Below, in pieces: positions 37,127 through 48,492 of a stretch of 64,000 nt of DNA (its first letter is position 1; each line of letters starts with the position of its first letter). The notes beneath the pieces are model-generated. The model was not told the DNA's origin and searched no databases. It saw nothing but the letters and a program-made list of their open reading frames with translations. Made by a program: the position numbers and the translations under genes. The DNA is from Streptacidiphilus sp. P02-A3a (GTDB lineage: Bacteria > Actinomycetota > Actinomycetes > Streptomycetales > Streptomycetaceae): assembly GCF_014084105.1 (NCBI RefSeq), contig NZ_CP048289.1, positions 7,387,922-7,451,921 on the forward strand. The letters are read 5' to 3'.

Positions 37127-38176
37127 TCAGCCACCGGCCGCGTCCAGCTCGTCCGCCAGCAGCTCCACCAGCCGCCCGGCGGGCAGCGGGCGGGACAGCC
37201 GGTGGCCCTGGCCCGCCCACAGCGCCATGCCCTGCGGGTCCCCGGCCCGGGCGGCGGCCTGCCGCAGCCCCGAGGTCAGGTAGTGGACCTGCGGGTACGC
37301 CGAGGGGGCGAACCGGCCGTGGTCCTCGATGAAGCGGTTGACCAGGCCGCGCGCCGGTCGTCCGGAGAAGGCCCGGGTGAGCACCGTCCCCTCGAACGCG
37401 GGGTCGGTCAGCGCCTGCTTGTGCAGCGCGTTGGCGCCCGACTCGGGGCAGGCCAGGAACGCCGTCCCGAGCTGGGCCGCGCTCGCCCCGGCCGCCAGTA
37501 CCGCGGCCACCTGCGATCCGCGCATCAGGCCCCCGGCCGCGACCAGCGGCAGCGGCACCGCCGCGCGGATCTCGCCGAGCAGCGCCAGCAGCCCGACCCC
37601 CCGGCCGTCGGTGCCGGGGTCGTCCCGGTGGGTGCCCTGGTGTCCACCGGCCTCCACCCCCTGCACGCACAGGCCGTCCGCCCCGGCCCGGTGCGCCGCC
37701 AGCGCCTCCGCGACCGTGGTGACCGTGGCGACGGTGAGCGTCCCCACCCGGGCGAAGGCCGCGAGCACCTCGGCGTCGGGACAGCCGAAGGTGAACGAGA
37801 CCAGCGGCACCGGGTCCGCCAGCAGCGCCGCCACCTTGGCCTCGTACGCGTCGTCCGCACCGCGGTCCGGATCGCCGAGCGGGGTCCGGTAGCGGGCCGA
37901 CTCGTCCGCGAGCCGCAGCGCGTAGTCCGCGACGGCGGCCGGGTCCGCGGGCGGCGGCTGCGGCAGGAACAGGTTCACCCCGAACGGCCGCCCGGTCCGG
38001 CCGCGCAGCCCGGAGATCTCGGCGCGCATGGCCTCGACCGGTTTGTACCCGGCGGCCAGGAAGCCCAGGCCCCCGGCCCCGGCCACGGCGGCGGCGAGCT
38101 CCGGACAGGAGGCGCCACCGGCCATCGGGGCCTGCCAGAGCGGAAGTCGGCTGAGTGCTGCCACTGCTGCGGACAT
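37127..38176 (-). CDS. Nitronate monooxygenase family flavoprotein
   Basis: This 349-residue FMN-binding TIM-barrel protein belongs to the 2-nitropropane dioxygenase/nitronate monooxygenase family. It shows PLWQAPMAGGAS near the N-terminus, the phosphate-binding VQGVEAGGHQGTH segment and the PLVAAGGLMRG loop. Members detoxify nitronates such as propionate 3-nitronate, or reduce quinones or enoyl thioesters. I chose the ATG at 38176, because the family starts about here; the frame extends to 38224. It stands in the same direction as the Rieske gene upstream. Confidence 0.9.
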   Translation of the reverse strand: MSAAVAALSRLPLWQAPMAGGASCPELAAAVAGAGGLGFLAAGYKPVEAMRAEISGLRGRTGRPFGVNLFLPQPPPADPAAVADYALRLADESARYRTPLGDPDRGADDAYEAKVAALLADPVPLVSFTFGCPDAEVLAAFARVGTLTVATVTTVAEALAAHRAGADGLCVQGVEAGGHQGTHRDDPGTDGRGVGLLALLGEIRAAVPLPLVAAGGLMRGSQVAAVLAAGASAAQLGTAFLACPESGANALHKQALTDPAFEGTVLTRAFSGRPARGLVNRFIEDHGRFAPSAYPQVHYLTSGLRQAAARAGDPQGMALWAGQGHRLSRPLPAGRLVELLADELDAAGG

Positions 38177-38240
38177 ACCCGCATCGTGCCACACGGCGGT
38201 CAGCCCCTCGGGAGCGACCGCCACCCTCGGCGGCGACCGG

Positions 38241-38726
38241 TCAGGAGACGACCAGCTTGCCGTCGGTGACGGTCACCGTCTTGGCCGGGAGCGGGCTGCT
38301 CGCCGGGCCGGTGACCACGGCGCCGTTGGAGATGTTGAACTGGCTGCCGTGGCAGGGGCACTGGATCACACCGTTGGAGACCCCGTCGACGATGCATCCG
38401 GCGTGGGTGCAGACGGCGCTGAACGCCTTGAACTCGCCCGCCGTCGGCTGGGTCACCACGATCTGCTGCGAGCGGTACAGCGTGCCGCTGCCCACCGGGA
38501 CGCCGCTGCTCGCGCCCAGGGTCACCGGGCCCTTGGCGGCGGAGCCCGAGGAGGAGCCGGAGGAGCAGGCGGCCAGACCGACCGCGGCGGCGCCGACCAC
38601 CCCGGCGGCGGCCGCACCGCGCAGCACCCCGCGCCGCGAGGGGCCGCAACCCGCGCACCTTGCGACGCCCCCCTCGGCACGATCCGGGTCGCCGGGGACG
38701 TTGGCGGGCGCGCTGAGGTGCGACAT
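38241..38726 (-). CDS. Rieske [2Fe-2S] lipoprotein, Tat-exported
   Basis: This 161-residue protein has a twin-arginine signal (SRRGVLRG, about 30-37) ending in a lipobox LAAC with Cys54, so it should be exported folded and lipid-anchored outside the membrane. After a Ser/Gly linker comes a Rieske domain: CTHAGC (106-111) and CPCHGS (123-128) give the two Cys and two His cluster ligands plus the disulfide pair. It is too short for the QcrA subunit of the bc1 complex and lacks its membrane helices. The electron partner is unknown. The ATG at 38726 is preceded by GGAGTG. Confidence 0.93.
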   Translation of the reverse strand: MSHLSAPANVPGDPDRAEGGVARCAGCGPSRRGVLRGAAAAGVVGAAAVGLAACSSGSSSGSAAKGPVTLGASSGVPVGSGTLYRSQQIVVTQPTAGEFKAFSAVCTHAGCIVDGVSNGVIQCPCHGSQFNISNGAVVTGPASSPLPAKTVTVTDGKLVVS

Positions 38727-38778
38727 GGTCTGCTTCACTCCATGGCAGTCGACGGGGGTGCACCCGGCACAACGCCCG

Positions 38779-38808
38779 GCACCCGGGGCTGGTTGCGGCC
38801 CCGGGTGC
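38779..38808 (-). terminator. uvrA terminator
   Basis: GCACCCGGGGC (38779-38789) and GCCCCGGGTGC (38798-38808) form a perfect 11-bp stem with an 8-nt loop, 29 nt beyond the uvrA stop. A wider pairing (GGTGCACCCGG at 38757 with CCGGGTGCACC at 38801) is an alternative. Confidence 0.8.
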
Positions 38809-38836
38809 ACCTTATTCCGCGAACCTGTGCCGCCTC

Positions 38837-41821
<2,985 letters not shown>

Positions 41822-42150
41822 GCTTCTGGACCTTCCGGAGCGGGAGTCGGGCGGTCCTGGATGGGGCGATCCGGGGCCGCCCGACGTACCTGGGGTTGTT
41901 GCGGGGGCGGCGCAGTCGCGCACAGGACCGGATACTGCCCACCAATGGTAGGCGCACGCCCATGGTAGGCATCCGGCCGAGCGAGTGCTGCGGTACTGAG
42001 ACTATGGGATCACGTGTTCGATTTTCGGGGCAATCCAGAAGACTCACCCGAACGGGTGACACCGGCGACGGTAGCGTGAGCGGTGCCGCACCCGGTGCAA
42101 CGACCGGACGGCACCGGGGACACGCCCAGCCGAACGGGAGTACAGCACCC
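41822..42150. other. Divergent intergenic region between uvrA and the DinB-like gene
   Basis: These 329 nt carry no supported gene. They hold the uvrA promoter with an SOS-box candidate (41999-42020), a direct repeat ATGGTAGGC (41945-41953 and 41962-41970), and presumably the promoter of the plus-strand gene. Confidence 0.6.
41999..42020 (-). promoter_or_regulatory. uvrA -10 box with adjacent LexA-box candidate
   Basis: Read on the minus strand, CGAACACGTGATCC (42020-42007) fits the Gram-positive SOS box CGAACRNRYGTTYC at all positions but one. It is followed after 2 nt by TAGTCT (42004-41999), a good -10 box. A repressor bound there would block uvrA transcription. No good -35 is visible. 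Confidence 0.5.
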
Positions 42151-42828
42151 ATGACAGCCCTCGCCCCGCGCCCCACCGAGGCCCTGGCGTCCACCGCCGC
42201 AGCCGAGGAGCGCCTGTTGCGTACCGTGGCGCGGATGCGTCCGGAGCAGGTCTTCGAGCCGTCCGCGCTCCCGGGCTGGACCAGGGGCCACGTGCTCACC
42301 CACCTGGCCCGCAACGCGGACGCCCTGATCAACCTGCTGACCAGCGCCCGCACCGGTGCCATGGTCCCGATGTACGCCTCCCCGGAGGCCCGGGACCAGG
42401 AGATCGCAGCGGGCGCCGCGCGCCCGCTGCCCGAGCAGCTGGAGGACCTGCGGACGTCCGGGCAGCGGCTGGCCGGGGCCGCGGCGGCGCTGCCGGACGC
42501 GGCCTGGGCGGCCGAGGTGCACCACCGCCTCGGCCCGGTCCGGGCCGACTCGGTCCCGCCGAAGCGGCTCGCGGAGATCGAGTACCACCTGGTGGACCTG
42601 GCCCTCGACGACTGCACCCCGGCGCGGTGGCCGAGCGGGTTCGTCGACGCGGAGCTGACGCCGCTCACCGGCCGGCTGCTGGCCTCCGGGGTGCTCGGCC
42701 GCGAGCTGCTGGACCGGCTCGCCGGGGTGCCCAGGCACGCCCTGCTGGCCTGGCTCTCCGGCCGCTCCGACGGCTCCGACCTGGGCGTCCCGGCAGCCGA
42801 CCTGCCGCCGCTGCCCGCGCTAAGGTGA
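42151..42828 (+). CDS. Maleylpyruvate isomerase-family (DinB-like) protein
   Basis: This 225-residue protein belongs to the mycothiol-dependent maleylpyruvate isomerase N-terminal/DinB_2 helical-bundle family. It shows the ALPGWTRGHVLTHLARNADALINLL segment (about 40-64), whose histidine is a metal ligand in the family; later EIEYHLVDLAL supplies another. Members use mycothiol or are of unknown substrate. The ATG at 42151 follows ACGGGAG at a rather long distance. It is 5 nt from the metallo-beta-lactamase-fold gene, so the two form an operon. Confidence 0.88.
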   Translation: MTALAPRPTEALASTAAAEERLLRTVARMRPEQVFEPSALPGWTRGHVLTHLARNADALINLLTSARTGAMVPMYASPEARDQEIAAGAARPLPEQLEDLRTSGQRLAGAAAALPDAAWAAEVHHRLGPVRADSVPPKRLAEIEYHLVDLALDDCTPARWPSGFVDAELTPLTGRLLASGVLGRELLDRLAGVPRHALLAWLSGRSDGSDLGVPAADLPPLPALR

Positions 42829-42833
42829 GCGGC

Positions 42834-43484
42834 ATGTCCTACCACGGAGCGGTGACGGTCGGCGGGACGCCGGACGTGCGCGAGCTGGCCCACCTGGTGA
42901 TCACCAAGGTGGCGGTCGGCCCCATGAACAACAACGCCTACCTGCTGCGCTGCCGGGCCACCGGCGAGCAGCTGCTGATCGACGCCGCGGCCGAGGCGCC
43001 GGTACTGCTGGAGACCGTCGGCGACAGCCTCGCCACCGTGGTCACCACGCACCGCCACCACGACCACTGGGAGGCGCTGGCCGAGGTGGTCGCCGCGACC
43101 GGGGCCCGCACCGCGGCCGGTCGCCTCGACGCGGGCGGCATCGGCGTACCCACCGACCTCCAGCTGGACGACGGGGACACCGTGCGGGTCGGTGAGGTCG
43201 CCCTCACCGCCCGCCACCTGGTCGGGCACACCCCCGGCTCGATCGTCCTGGTCTACGACGACCCGCAGGGGCACACGCACGCCTTCACCGGCGACTGCCT
43301 GTTCCCCGGCGGGCCCGGCAAGACCTGGGAGCCGGAGGACTTCACCACGCTGATGGACGACCTCGAAGCCAAGGTGTTCGGTGTCCTCGCCGACGAGACC
43401 TGGGTCTACCCGGGCCACGGCGACGACACCACCCTCGGCGTCGAGCGCCCGCACCTGGGCGAGTGGCGCGCCCGGGGCTGGTGA
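42834..43484 (+). CDS. Metallo-beta-lactamase-fold hydrolase (glyoxalase II-like)
   Basis: This 216-residue protein has the binuclear metal motif HxHxDH as THRHHDH (about 78-84). Further ligands lie in VGHTPGSIV, FTGDCLFPGG and YPGHGDDT. The small size and these motifs match hydroxyacylglutathione hydrolase-like enzymes, which here may act on mycothiol thioesters, given the mycothiol-type family neighbour. The ATG at 42834 is 5 nt after the upstream stop. The gene converges with the small minus-strand gene at 43495. Confidence 0.9.
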   Translation: MSYHGAVTVGGTPDVRELAHLVITKVAVGPMNNNAYLLRCRATGEQLLIDAAAEAPVLLETVGDSLATVVTTHRHHDHWEALAEVVAATGARTAAGRLDAGGIGVPTDLQLDDGDTVRVGEVALTARHLVGHTPGSIVLVYDDPQGHTHAFTGDCLFPGGPGKTWEPEDFTTLMDDLEAKVFGVLADETWVYPGHGDDTTLGVERPHLGEWRARGW

Positions 43485-43494
43485 GACCGGAAGG

Positions 43495-43812
43495 TCAGCC
43501 CCCGGCTTCGAAGCTGCGGATCGGCGCGCCGTTCAGGCCGTAGACCGAGAGCCGCGCCGGGGGCACCTTGGCCAACGCCCGGTAGTGCCCGCAGATCTCC
43601 GCGAGCACCCCCGGCAGCGCCGCCACCACCTCGTCCGGGATCTCCCCGGCCGCCAGCCAGTGCAGCGAGAGCACCCACTTGCGCCGCTCACTGACGTGGC
43701 GGGGGGCGGTGGGCTCGGCGTCGAGGCCGAGCCGGTCGACGATCGCGAGGACCACGCTCATGTCATTGCCATCGATGTGCACGAAGTTCTCTTCGATCAA
43801 TACCTCAGTCAT
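43495..43812 (-). CDS. Conserved small protein of unknown function, 105 residues
   Basis: The frame encodes a soluble, mixed alpha/beta protein beginning MTEVLIEENFVHIDGND. It has a central basic-aromatic stretch (RRKWVLSLHWLAAGE) and ends IRSFEAGG. No catalytic motif was recognised. The ATG at 43812 is preferred over a GTG at 43818; neither has a clear ribosome site. It is 10 nt from the convergent hydrolase gene. Coding character looks good, but I cannot assign a family. Confidence 0.65.
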   Translation of the reverse strand: MTEVLIEENFVHIDGNDMSVVLAIVDRLGLDAEPTAPRHVSERRKWVLSLHWLAAGEIPDEVVAALPGVLAEICGHYRALAKVPPARLSVYGLNGAPIRSFEAGG

Positions 43813-44003
43813 GCCCACGGCCTACCCACGCGCAGGTCGCGCCATCCCGCCACCCGGCCCCGGGGGCAAGCCCGTTGCGGGAGCCCGCTGGTTTCGCGAA
43901 CGACCGAGAACGGCGGGAAACACGCCCCGGAGTTTCGCATGTGTTGTATCGACGGCCCCTCCCGACCGGTATTTTGCTGTGACCCACAGGCATACCGGGA
44001 GCG

Positions 44004-45458
44004 ATGACGGCCATGAGCACGACGACGGAGATCCCCGAGCCGGACACGGCGTCCTCCGCCGTCCCCCCTCGTCTGGACCGGCTGCGTGAACGCTACCGGC
44101 CGCACGCGCCGCACCTGCTGCTCGGCGCGGTCTTCTGCGCGGTCTGGATCGTGCTGTCGGTCGCCCGCTACGAGCGCTTCGGCGCGCAGGAGTGGGATCT
44201 GGCGATCTTCACCCAGGCGGTACGCGGCTACGCGCACTTCGGGGCGCCGATCTCCGACATCAAGGGCCCCGGCTTCAACGTGCTCGGCGACCATTTCTCG
44301 CCGATCATCGCCACCCTGGCCCCGTTCTACCGGCTGTTCCCGTCGGCGGTGACCCTGCTGGTGGCCCAGGCGGTGCTGTTCGCCGCCTCGGTCACCGTCG
44401 TCTCCGCCACCACCGAGCAACTGCTGACCCGCGCCAAGGGGCTGACCATCGGCGCGGCCTACGGCCTGTCCTGGGGCCTGCAGCGGGCAATCGACGCGGA
44501 CTTCCACGAGATCGCCTTCGGTGTCCCGATCATGGCCGTGGTGATGCGCCAGCTCGTGCTGAAGCGCTGGAACCGGGCGGCCTGGTGGTCGCTGCCGCTG
44601 CTGCTGGTCAAGGAGGACATGGGGCTGACCGTCGCCGCCCTGGGCCTGCTGCTGCTGCTGAACCGCAGGTGGCAGCCCGGGGCACTGCTGCTCTCCGGCG
44701 GCATCGCGGCGGTCTCGCTGACCGTCTACCGGATCATCCCCTGGTTCGCCACCGACCACCACTACGCCTACTTCAGCAACCTCCCCGGCGGCAGCGCCAC
44801 CCACGCCCACATCGGCTCGATGCTGCTCGGGCTGGTCTGGCCGACGGTCAAGTGGCGCACCCTGGGCTGGATCTTCGGCCTCACCGGGCTGCTGTGCCTG
44901 CGCTCGCCACTGGTGCTGATGGCACTGCCGACCCTCGGCTGGCGCTTCACCTCCGCCAACAACGCGTACTGGGGCACCGCCTGGCACTACAACGCGGTGC
45001 TGATGCCGATCGTCTTCCTGGCCGCGGTGGACGGCGCTGTCCGGATGGACGCCTCCCGCTGGGAGTGGGCGCGCTCCTACGCCCGGCAGGCCGCGCCGCT
45101 GATGGCCGGGGTCGCCGTGGCGATAAGCGTGTCGATGTCGCTGACCCTGTCCGAGCTGACCGACCCGACCACCTACGGCGGCGGACCGCATGTGGCGGCG
45201 CTGCGGGCGGCCGACCGGCTGATCCCGGACGGCGCCACCGTGGAGACCGGCAATCCGCAGCTCGCGGCACTGGCCTCGCGCTGCACCGTGTTCTGGCCCG
45301 GCGGCGACCCGGTGGCCCCGCAGTACATCACCCTGGACCTGTCCTGGTGGTCGCCGGGGATGACCCCGATCGCCTACGCGGAGCTGGTGCACCGGGGCGC
45401 GGTGTACGTGGAGACCTTCGACGAGCAGCAAGTGGTGGTGCTGCACCGGGTCAGCTGA
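44004..45458 (+). CDS. DUF2079 polytopic membrane protein
   Basis: This 484-residue membrane protein has roughly nine to ten hydrophobic segments after a cytoplasmic N-terminus. It carries the family hallmarks QEWDLAIFTQAVRGYAHFG (about 60-78), LGDHFSPIIATLAPFY (about 93-108) and DFHEIAFGVP (about 173-182). DUF2079 proteins resemble GT-C type glycosyltransferases, and the acidic/His residues in these loops may bind a lipid-linked sugar; this is inference. The ATG at 44004 is preceded by GGGAGCG. The gene converges with the small secreted-protein gene across a terminator. Confidence 0.9.
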   Translation: MTAMSTTTEIPEPDTASSAVPPRLDRLRERYRPHAPHLLLGAVFCAVWIVLSVARYERFGAQEWDLAIFTQAVRGYAHFGAPISDIKGPGFNVLGDHFSPIIATLAPFYRLFPSAVTLLVAQAVLFAASVTVVSATTEQLLTRAKGLTIGAAYGLSWGLQRAIDADFHEIAFGVPIMAVVMRQLVLKRWNRAAWWSLPLLLVKEDMGLTVAALGLLLLLNRRWQPGALLLSGGIAAVSLTVYRIIPWFATDHHYAYFSNLPGGSATHAHIGSMLLGLVWPTVKWRTLGWIFGLTGLLCLRSPLVLMALPTLGWRFTSANNAYWGTAWHYNAVLMPIVFLAAVDGAVRMDASRWEWARSYARQAAPLMAGVAVAISVSMSLTLSELTDPTTYGGGPHVAALRAADRLIPDGATVETGNPQLAALASRCTVFWPGGDPVAPQYITLDLSWWSPGMTPIAYAELVHRGAVYVETFDEQQVVVLHRVS

Positions 45459-45489
45459 CCCGGATCCGCCGAACCGGCCCGGGGACAGG

Positions 45490-45537
45490 CAGGGCCCCCG
45501 GGGCCGCACCGCGGTGGGCGCGTCACCGGGGGCCCTG
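45490..45537. terminator. Bidirectional terminator between the DUF2079 gene and the small secreted-protein gene
   Basis: CAGGGCCCCCGG (45490-45501) and CCGGGGGCCCTG (45526-45537) form a 12-bp stem with a 24-nt loop between convergent genes. Confidence 0.75.
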
Positions 45538-45552
45538 GTCGTGCCGGGGCCG

Positions 45553-45798
45553 CTACCAGTGGATGGCGCCCACGCCCGCCTCGCTGTGGTGGCCGATCAG
45601 GGCCTCGCCGGAGGGGCCGCGGTAGGCGACGACGTCACCGTTGGCGGTCCCGGCGCCGAAGGCCGCGCCACCCTGGGTGACGACGGGCTGGTCGTGGTCC
45701 CACGGTGCGCAGTCGTCGGCGACGGCGATGCCGGCGCTCATCGCGACACAGAGGGTCGCCACGGCTGCCACGACGGACGTACGGAGGTTGCTACGCAC
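45553..45798 (-). CDS. Small secreted protein, 81 residues
   Basis: The GTG at 45798 follows AGGAGA at ideal distance. The product starts MRSNLRTSVVAAVATLCVAMSAGIAVADD, a classical Sec signal with likely cleavage after AVA (about residue 27). The ~54-residue mature part contains one Cys and many Gly (GAAFGAGTANGDVVAYRG), ending GVGAIHW. No family was recognised. It resembles the many small exported proteins of streptomycetes of unknown function. Confidence 0.75.
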   Translation of the reverse strand: MRSNLRTSVVAAVATLCVAMSAGIAVADDCAPWDHDQPVVTQGGAAFGAGTANGDVVAYRGPSGEALIGHHSEAGVGAIHW

Positions 45799-45963
45799 GA
45801 TTGATCTCCTTGGTTGGAACAGGTGGGTCTGAGGGAGATCAAATCGACCGGGTGGACTGTTCGCATGCAACTCACCCGATGGTGGGCAAGCCGCTCACCC
45901 GGATGGCATTCGCACGAATGTTTGACGACTGCCTGACGGCCGCCCGTCAGCGCCTGAGGGCCG

Positions 45964-46126
45964 CTACTGCCGCCCGGCGGACGGCGGGTTGCCGTCGATC
46001 TGCTGGTCGATCTGCTGGTCGATCTTCTGCTGCGCGGTGCTGATCTGACTGCCGTACTTGTTGCCGGTCTTCTGGTTGGCCGTGCCACCGGCCGCGTCCG
46101 CACCTCCAGCCGGAACCGCCAAGCGC
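45964..46126 (-). pseudogene. 3' remnant of a small antitoxin-like gene
   Basis: A frame ending in TAG at 45964-45966 reads TANQKTGNKYGSQISTAQ, then QQKIDQQIDQQID and a short tail. The KTGxKY plus amphipathic repeat resembles the C-terminus of MT0933/Rv0909-like antitoxins. Upstream the frame runs into the cspA-type gene's terminator, with no ATG or GTG start and no ribosome site, so it is at most a remnant. A 12-bp unit (CAGATCGACCAG in coding sense) repeats in tandem near 45998-46030. Confidence 0.35.
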
Positions 46127-46157
46127 GGCGCCCCGCACCGGAGGGGTGCGGGGCGCC
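46127..46157 (-). terminator. Terminator of the first cold-shock gene
   Basis: GGCGCCCCGCACC (46127-46139) and GGTGCGGGGCGCC (46145-46157) form a perfect 13-bp stem with a 5-nt loop, 14 nt beyond the stop. Confidence 0.9.
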
Positions 46158-46170
46158 GTGGACCACCGAC

Positions 46171-46374
46171 TCAGATGACGGTGATGTTCTCGGCCTGCGG
46201 GCCCTTCTGGCCCTGGGTGACCTCGAACTCGACCTTCTGGCCCTCTATGAGCTCACGGAAGCCCTGGGCGTTGATGTTCGAGTAGTGGGCGAAGACATCG
46301 GCGCCGCCGCCGTCCTGGGCAATGAAGCCGAAGCCCTTTTCGGCGTTGAACCACTTCACGGTGCCACTGGCCAT
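46171..46374 (-). CDS. Cold-shock domain protein (first of three)
   Basis: This 67-residue CspA-type protein binds single-stranded RNA and DNA through its five-stranded barrel. RNP1-type KGFGFIAQ (about 13-20) and RNP2-type VFAHY (about 27-31) are intact. It differs from the other two copies at a few sites (MASGT start, FIAQ, RELIEG, ENITVI end). The ATG at 46374 follows GGGAGC. The 5' region contains the AGTCGTGGTTC element and a CGCCC/GGGCG hairpin shared with the other two copies, plus a second hairpin (GGGGCGC/GCGCCCC near 46403-46425) close to the ribosome site. Confidence 0.95.
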   Translation of the reverse strand: MASGTVKWFNAEKGFGFIAQDGGGADVFAHYSNINAQGFRELIEGQKVEFEVTQGQKGPQAENITVI

Positions 46375-46472
46375 GTGCTGCTCCCTGTCGGGGACTTGGG
46401 GCGCCGACTTTTCAGCGCCCCGGGGTGATGAGGTGATCGCCCTGGTCCTTCGACAACTGCCGGACAGCACAA

Positions 46473-46516
46473 CGCCCATGGCGCGAGCGCGGGCGTCGAC
46501 GTACGAACCACGACTG
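46473..46516 (-). promoter_or_regulatory. Cold-shock leader element, copy 1
   Basis: On the minus strand CAGTCGTGGTTC (46516-46505) is followed by a hairpin with CGCCC (46495-46491) pairing GGGCG (46477-46473) and an inner GCGC/GCGC stem. The same order is found before the other two csp genes. Confidence 0.55.
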
Positions 46517-46606
46517 CTAGCAGGAAAGTTATCGGATCTGCGTTCGTACGGCTACTAGGCGTTGATACAGAAGTGACGGCTGGGACCTCTGTGACCGGGC
46601 CGGGAC

Positions 46607-46852
46607 TCACCCCAGCCAGCCCGCATCCAGGATCTCCAACTCCTCCTCCCGGAGCGTGTACCGCATCCAGCAGCAGCCGAAATGCGCCTCGCGGACGTCA
46701 CCGGCACAGGTCCCGCCGGGGGCCTGCGGCCAGGCGTACGGGGCGTCGTGGATCGTCCGCAGGAGGGTCAGCGCCGCCTGTCGCCCCTCCTCCGGCAGTT
46801 CCCCGAGGAGTTCGGCGGCCAGGTCTTCGAGCAGGACACCATGCTGGTTCAT
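46607..46852 (-). CDS. Small hypothetical protein, 81 residues
   Basis: The ATG at 46852 starts a protein beginning [22 protein letters not shown]. It has a helical first half and a beta-rich end (HFGCCWMRYTLREEELEIL). The arrangement resembles the compact RelE/ParE fold only loosely, and no antitoxin partner is adjacent. No strong ribosome site is seen. Codon use fits a real gene, but the function is unknown. Confidence 0.5.
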   Translation of the reverse strand: MNQHGVLLEDLAAELLGELPEEGRQAALTLLRTIHDAPYAWPQAPGGTCAGDVREAHFGCCWMRYTLREEELEILDAGWLG

Positions 46853-46919
46853 ACCCGGCTCAACGCGGGCCGGGGCCACGGGTCACGGATCGGGCCGCGC
46901 CCCGGCGGAGCGGTCCCGG

Positions 46920-47129
46920 CTACCGGCGGTCCCCGCTCCCGGCCAGGGCGGCGTCGGCCCGGTCGCGGCACTGCGGGCAGGTCACCGGCGCCGCCGCGAC
47001 CACGGTGTAGTACCCGGCCGCGGGCGAGAACCCGCAGGGTGTCCGCGCGCTGGTCCCGGTCCGCTCGGCGATGTGCACCAGGGAACTGCCCGAGGTGCGG
47101 ATCCGCAACGCGTACGAGCTGTCGTCCAC
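46920..47129 (-). CDS. Small hypothetical protein with a CxxC motif, 69 residues
   Basis: The GTG at 47129 is preceded by GAGGAG. The product (VVDDSSYALRIRTSGSSL... at the start) contains one central Cys and a C-terminal CPQC that could bind zinc with it. It reads as a small soluble protein. It lies between two cold-shock genes on the same strand. Unknown function; moderately supported as a gene by the ribosome site and codon use. Confidence 0.5.
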   Translation of the reverse strand: MDDSSYALRIRTSGSSLVHIAERTGTSARTPCGFSPAAGYYTVVAAAPVTCPQCRDRADAALAGSGDRR

Positions 47130-47223
47130 AACCGACTCCTCACCCGCCCCCGCGAATCCCCCGGCTGCCCCGGACCCACCCAAGCACGCGCGGTACGGCG
47201 GCGCATCCGCACCGGAACGCCGA

Positions 47224-47259
47224 AGCGCCCCCGGGCCGAGGAATCGGCACGGGGGCGCT
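47224..47259 (-). terminator. Terminator of the second cold-shock gene
   Basis: AGCGCCCCCG (47224-47233) pairs with CGGGGGCGCT (47250-47259), and GCCGA (47235-47239) with TCGGC (47244-47248), leaving a GGAA loop. Confidence 0.85.
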
Positions 47260-47286
47260 CAGGTCAGGCTAGGGTGTCACACCGGC

Positions 47287-47640
<354 letters not shown>

Positions 47641-47779
47641 TACTACAACTCAAAACCGTACACGATACGCGGCTGGACCACCATGCGGGTCAGAAATCCG
47701 CTGGTCAGAGCCCTGCGCCGGGACCACGGACAGTGGCGGACGGCATGATCACCAGGATGATCCGGCAACCAGGAATCTG

Positions 47780-47810
47780 TTGACGACTCCCCAGCAGGTC
47801 CCTGTATCCT
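47780..47810 (+). promoter_or_regulatory. Promoter of the third cold-shock gene
   Basis: TTGACG (47780-47785) and TATCCT (47805-47810) are 19 nt apart. TGTATC (47803-47808) at 17 nt is an alternative -10. Start near 47817 would give a leader of about 160 nt, as in cold-shock mRNAs. Confidence 0.6.
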
Positions 47811-47823
47811 TGTGATCAGTTGC

Positions 47824-47872
47824 AGTGCGTGGTTCCCTAAGTTTGGCCGCCCGTGATCGCGATCACGGGCGT
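47824..47872 (+). promoter_or_regulatory. Cold-shock leader element, copy 3, with a 24-bp perfect palindrome
   Basis: CAGTGCGTGGTTCC (47824-47837) sits at the expected 5' end of the mRNA. Then CGCCCGTGATCG (47849-47860) is followed at once by its exact reverse complement (47861-47872). It ends 104 nt before the csp ATG. Confidence 0.7.
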
Positions 47873-47907
47873 TCGTGCTTTCGCAGGTCTCTTCATGACC
47901 AGGGTGA

Positions 47908-48180
<273 letters not shown>

Positions 48181-48197
48181 CGATCGCGTTCGCGTCG

Positions 48198-48234
48198 GCG
48201 GCCCCCCGCACCGGTTTCCGGTGCGAGGGGCCGC
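48198..48234 (+). terminator. Terminator of the third cold-shock gene
   Basis: GCGGCCCC (48198-48205) pairs with GGGGCCGC (48227-48234), and CGCACCGG (48207-48214) with CCGGTGCG (48218-48225), with a TTT loop. Confidence 0.92.
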
Positions 48235-48263
48235 TGCGCGTTTCCCGGTGCGCCGCCGGTGGG

Positions 48264-48386
48264 TCACTGGCGTCCGGCGGGCCGCCGGTGCGGACGGTAG
48301 TTCGGGCCGCCGATCATGAACAGGAACAGCGCCACCACGATGGCGAGCACGCCCACCGCGAAGCCGATCATCTCCAGAACCTTCAT
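48264..48386 (-). CDS. 40-residue membrane peptide
   Basis: The ATG at 48386 opens MKVLEMIGFAVGVLAIVVAL, a single membrane helix, followed by MIGGPNYRPHRRPAGRQ, a basic tail. A ribosome-site-like AGGGTG precedes it. The amphipathic start and basic end are typical of small single-pass proteins with the tail in the cytoplasm. No family recognised. Confidence 0.55.
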   Translation of the reverse strand: MKVLEMIGFAVGVLAIVVALFLFMIGGPNYRPHRRPAGRQ

Positions 48387-48492
48387 GACCTGCACCCTTC
48401 GTCGGTCCGCGTCCCTGTCCGGCTTCCGACGCTAAGCGACTTCCGGGCTCCGCGCAGCGCGACGCGCGCCGCCTCCGGCCCCGACCGACCGG

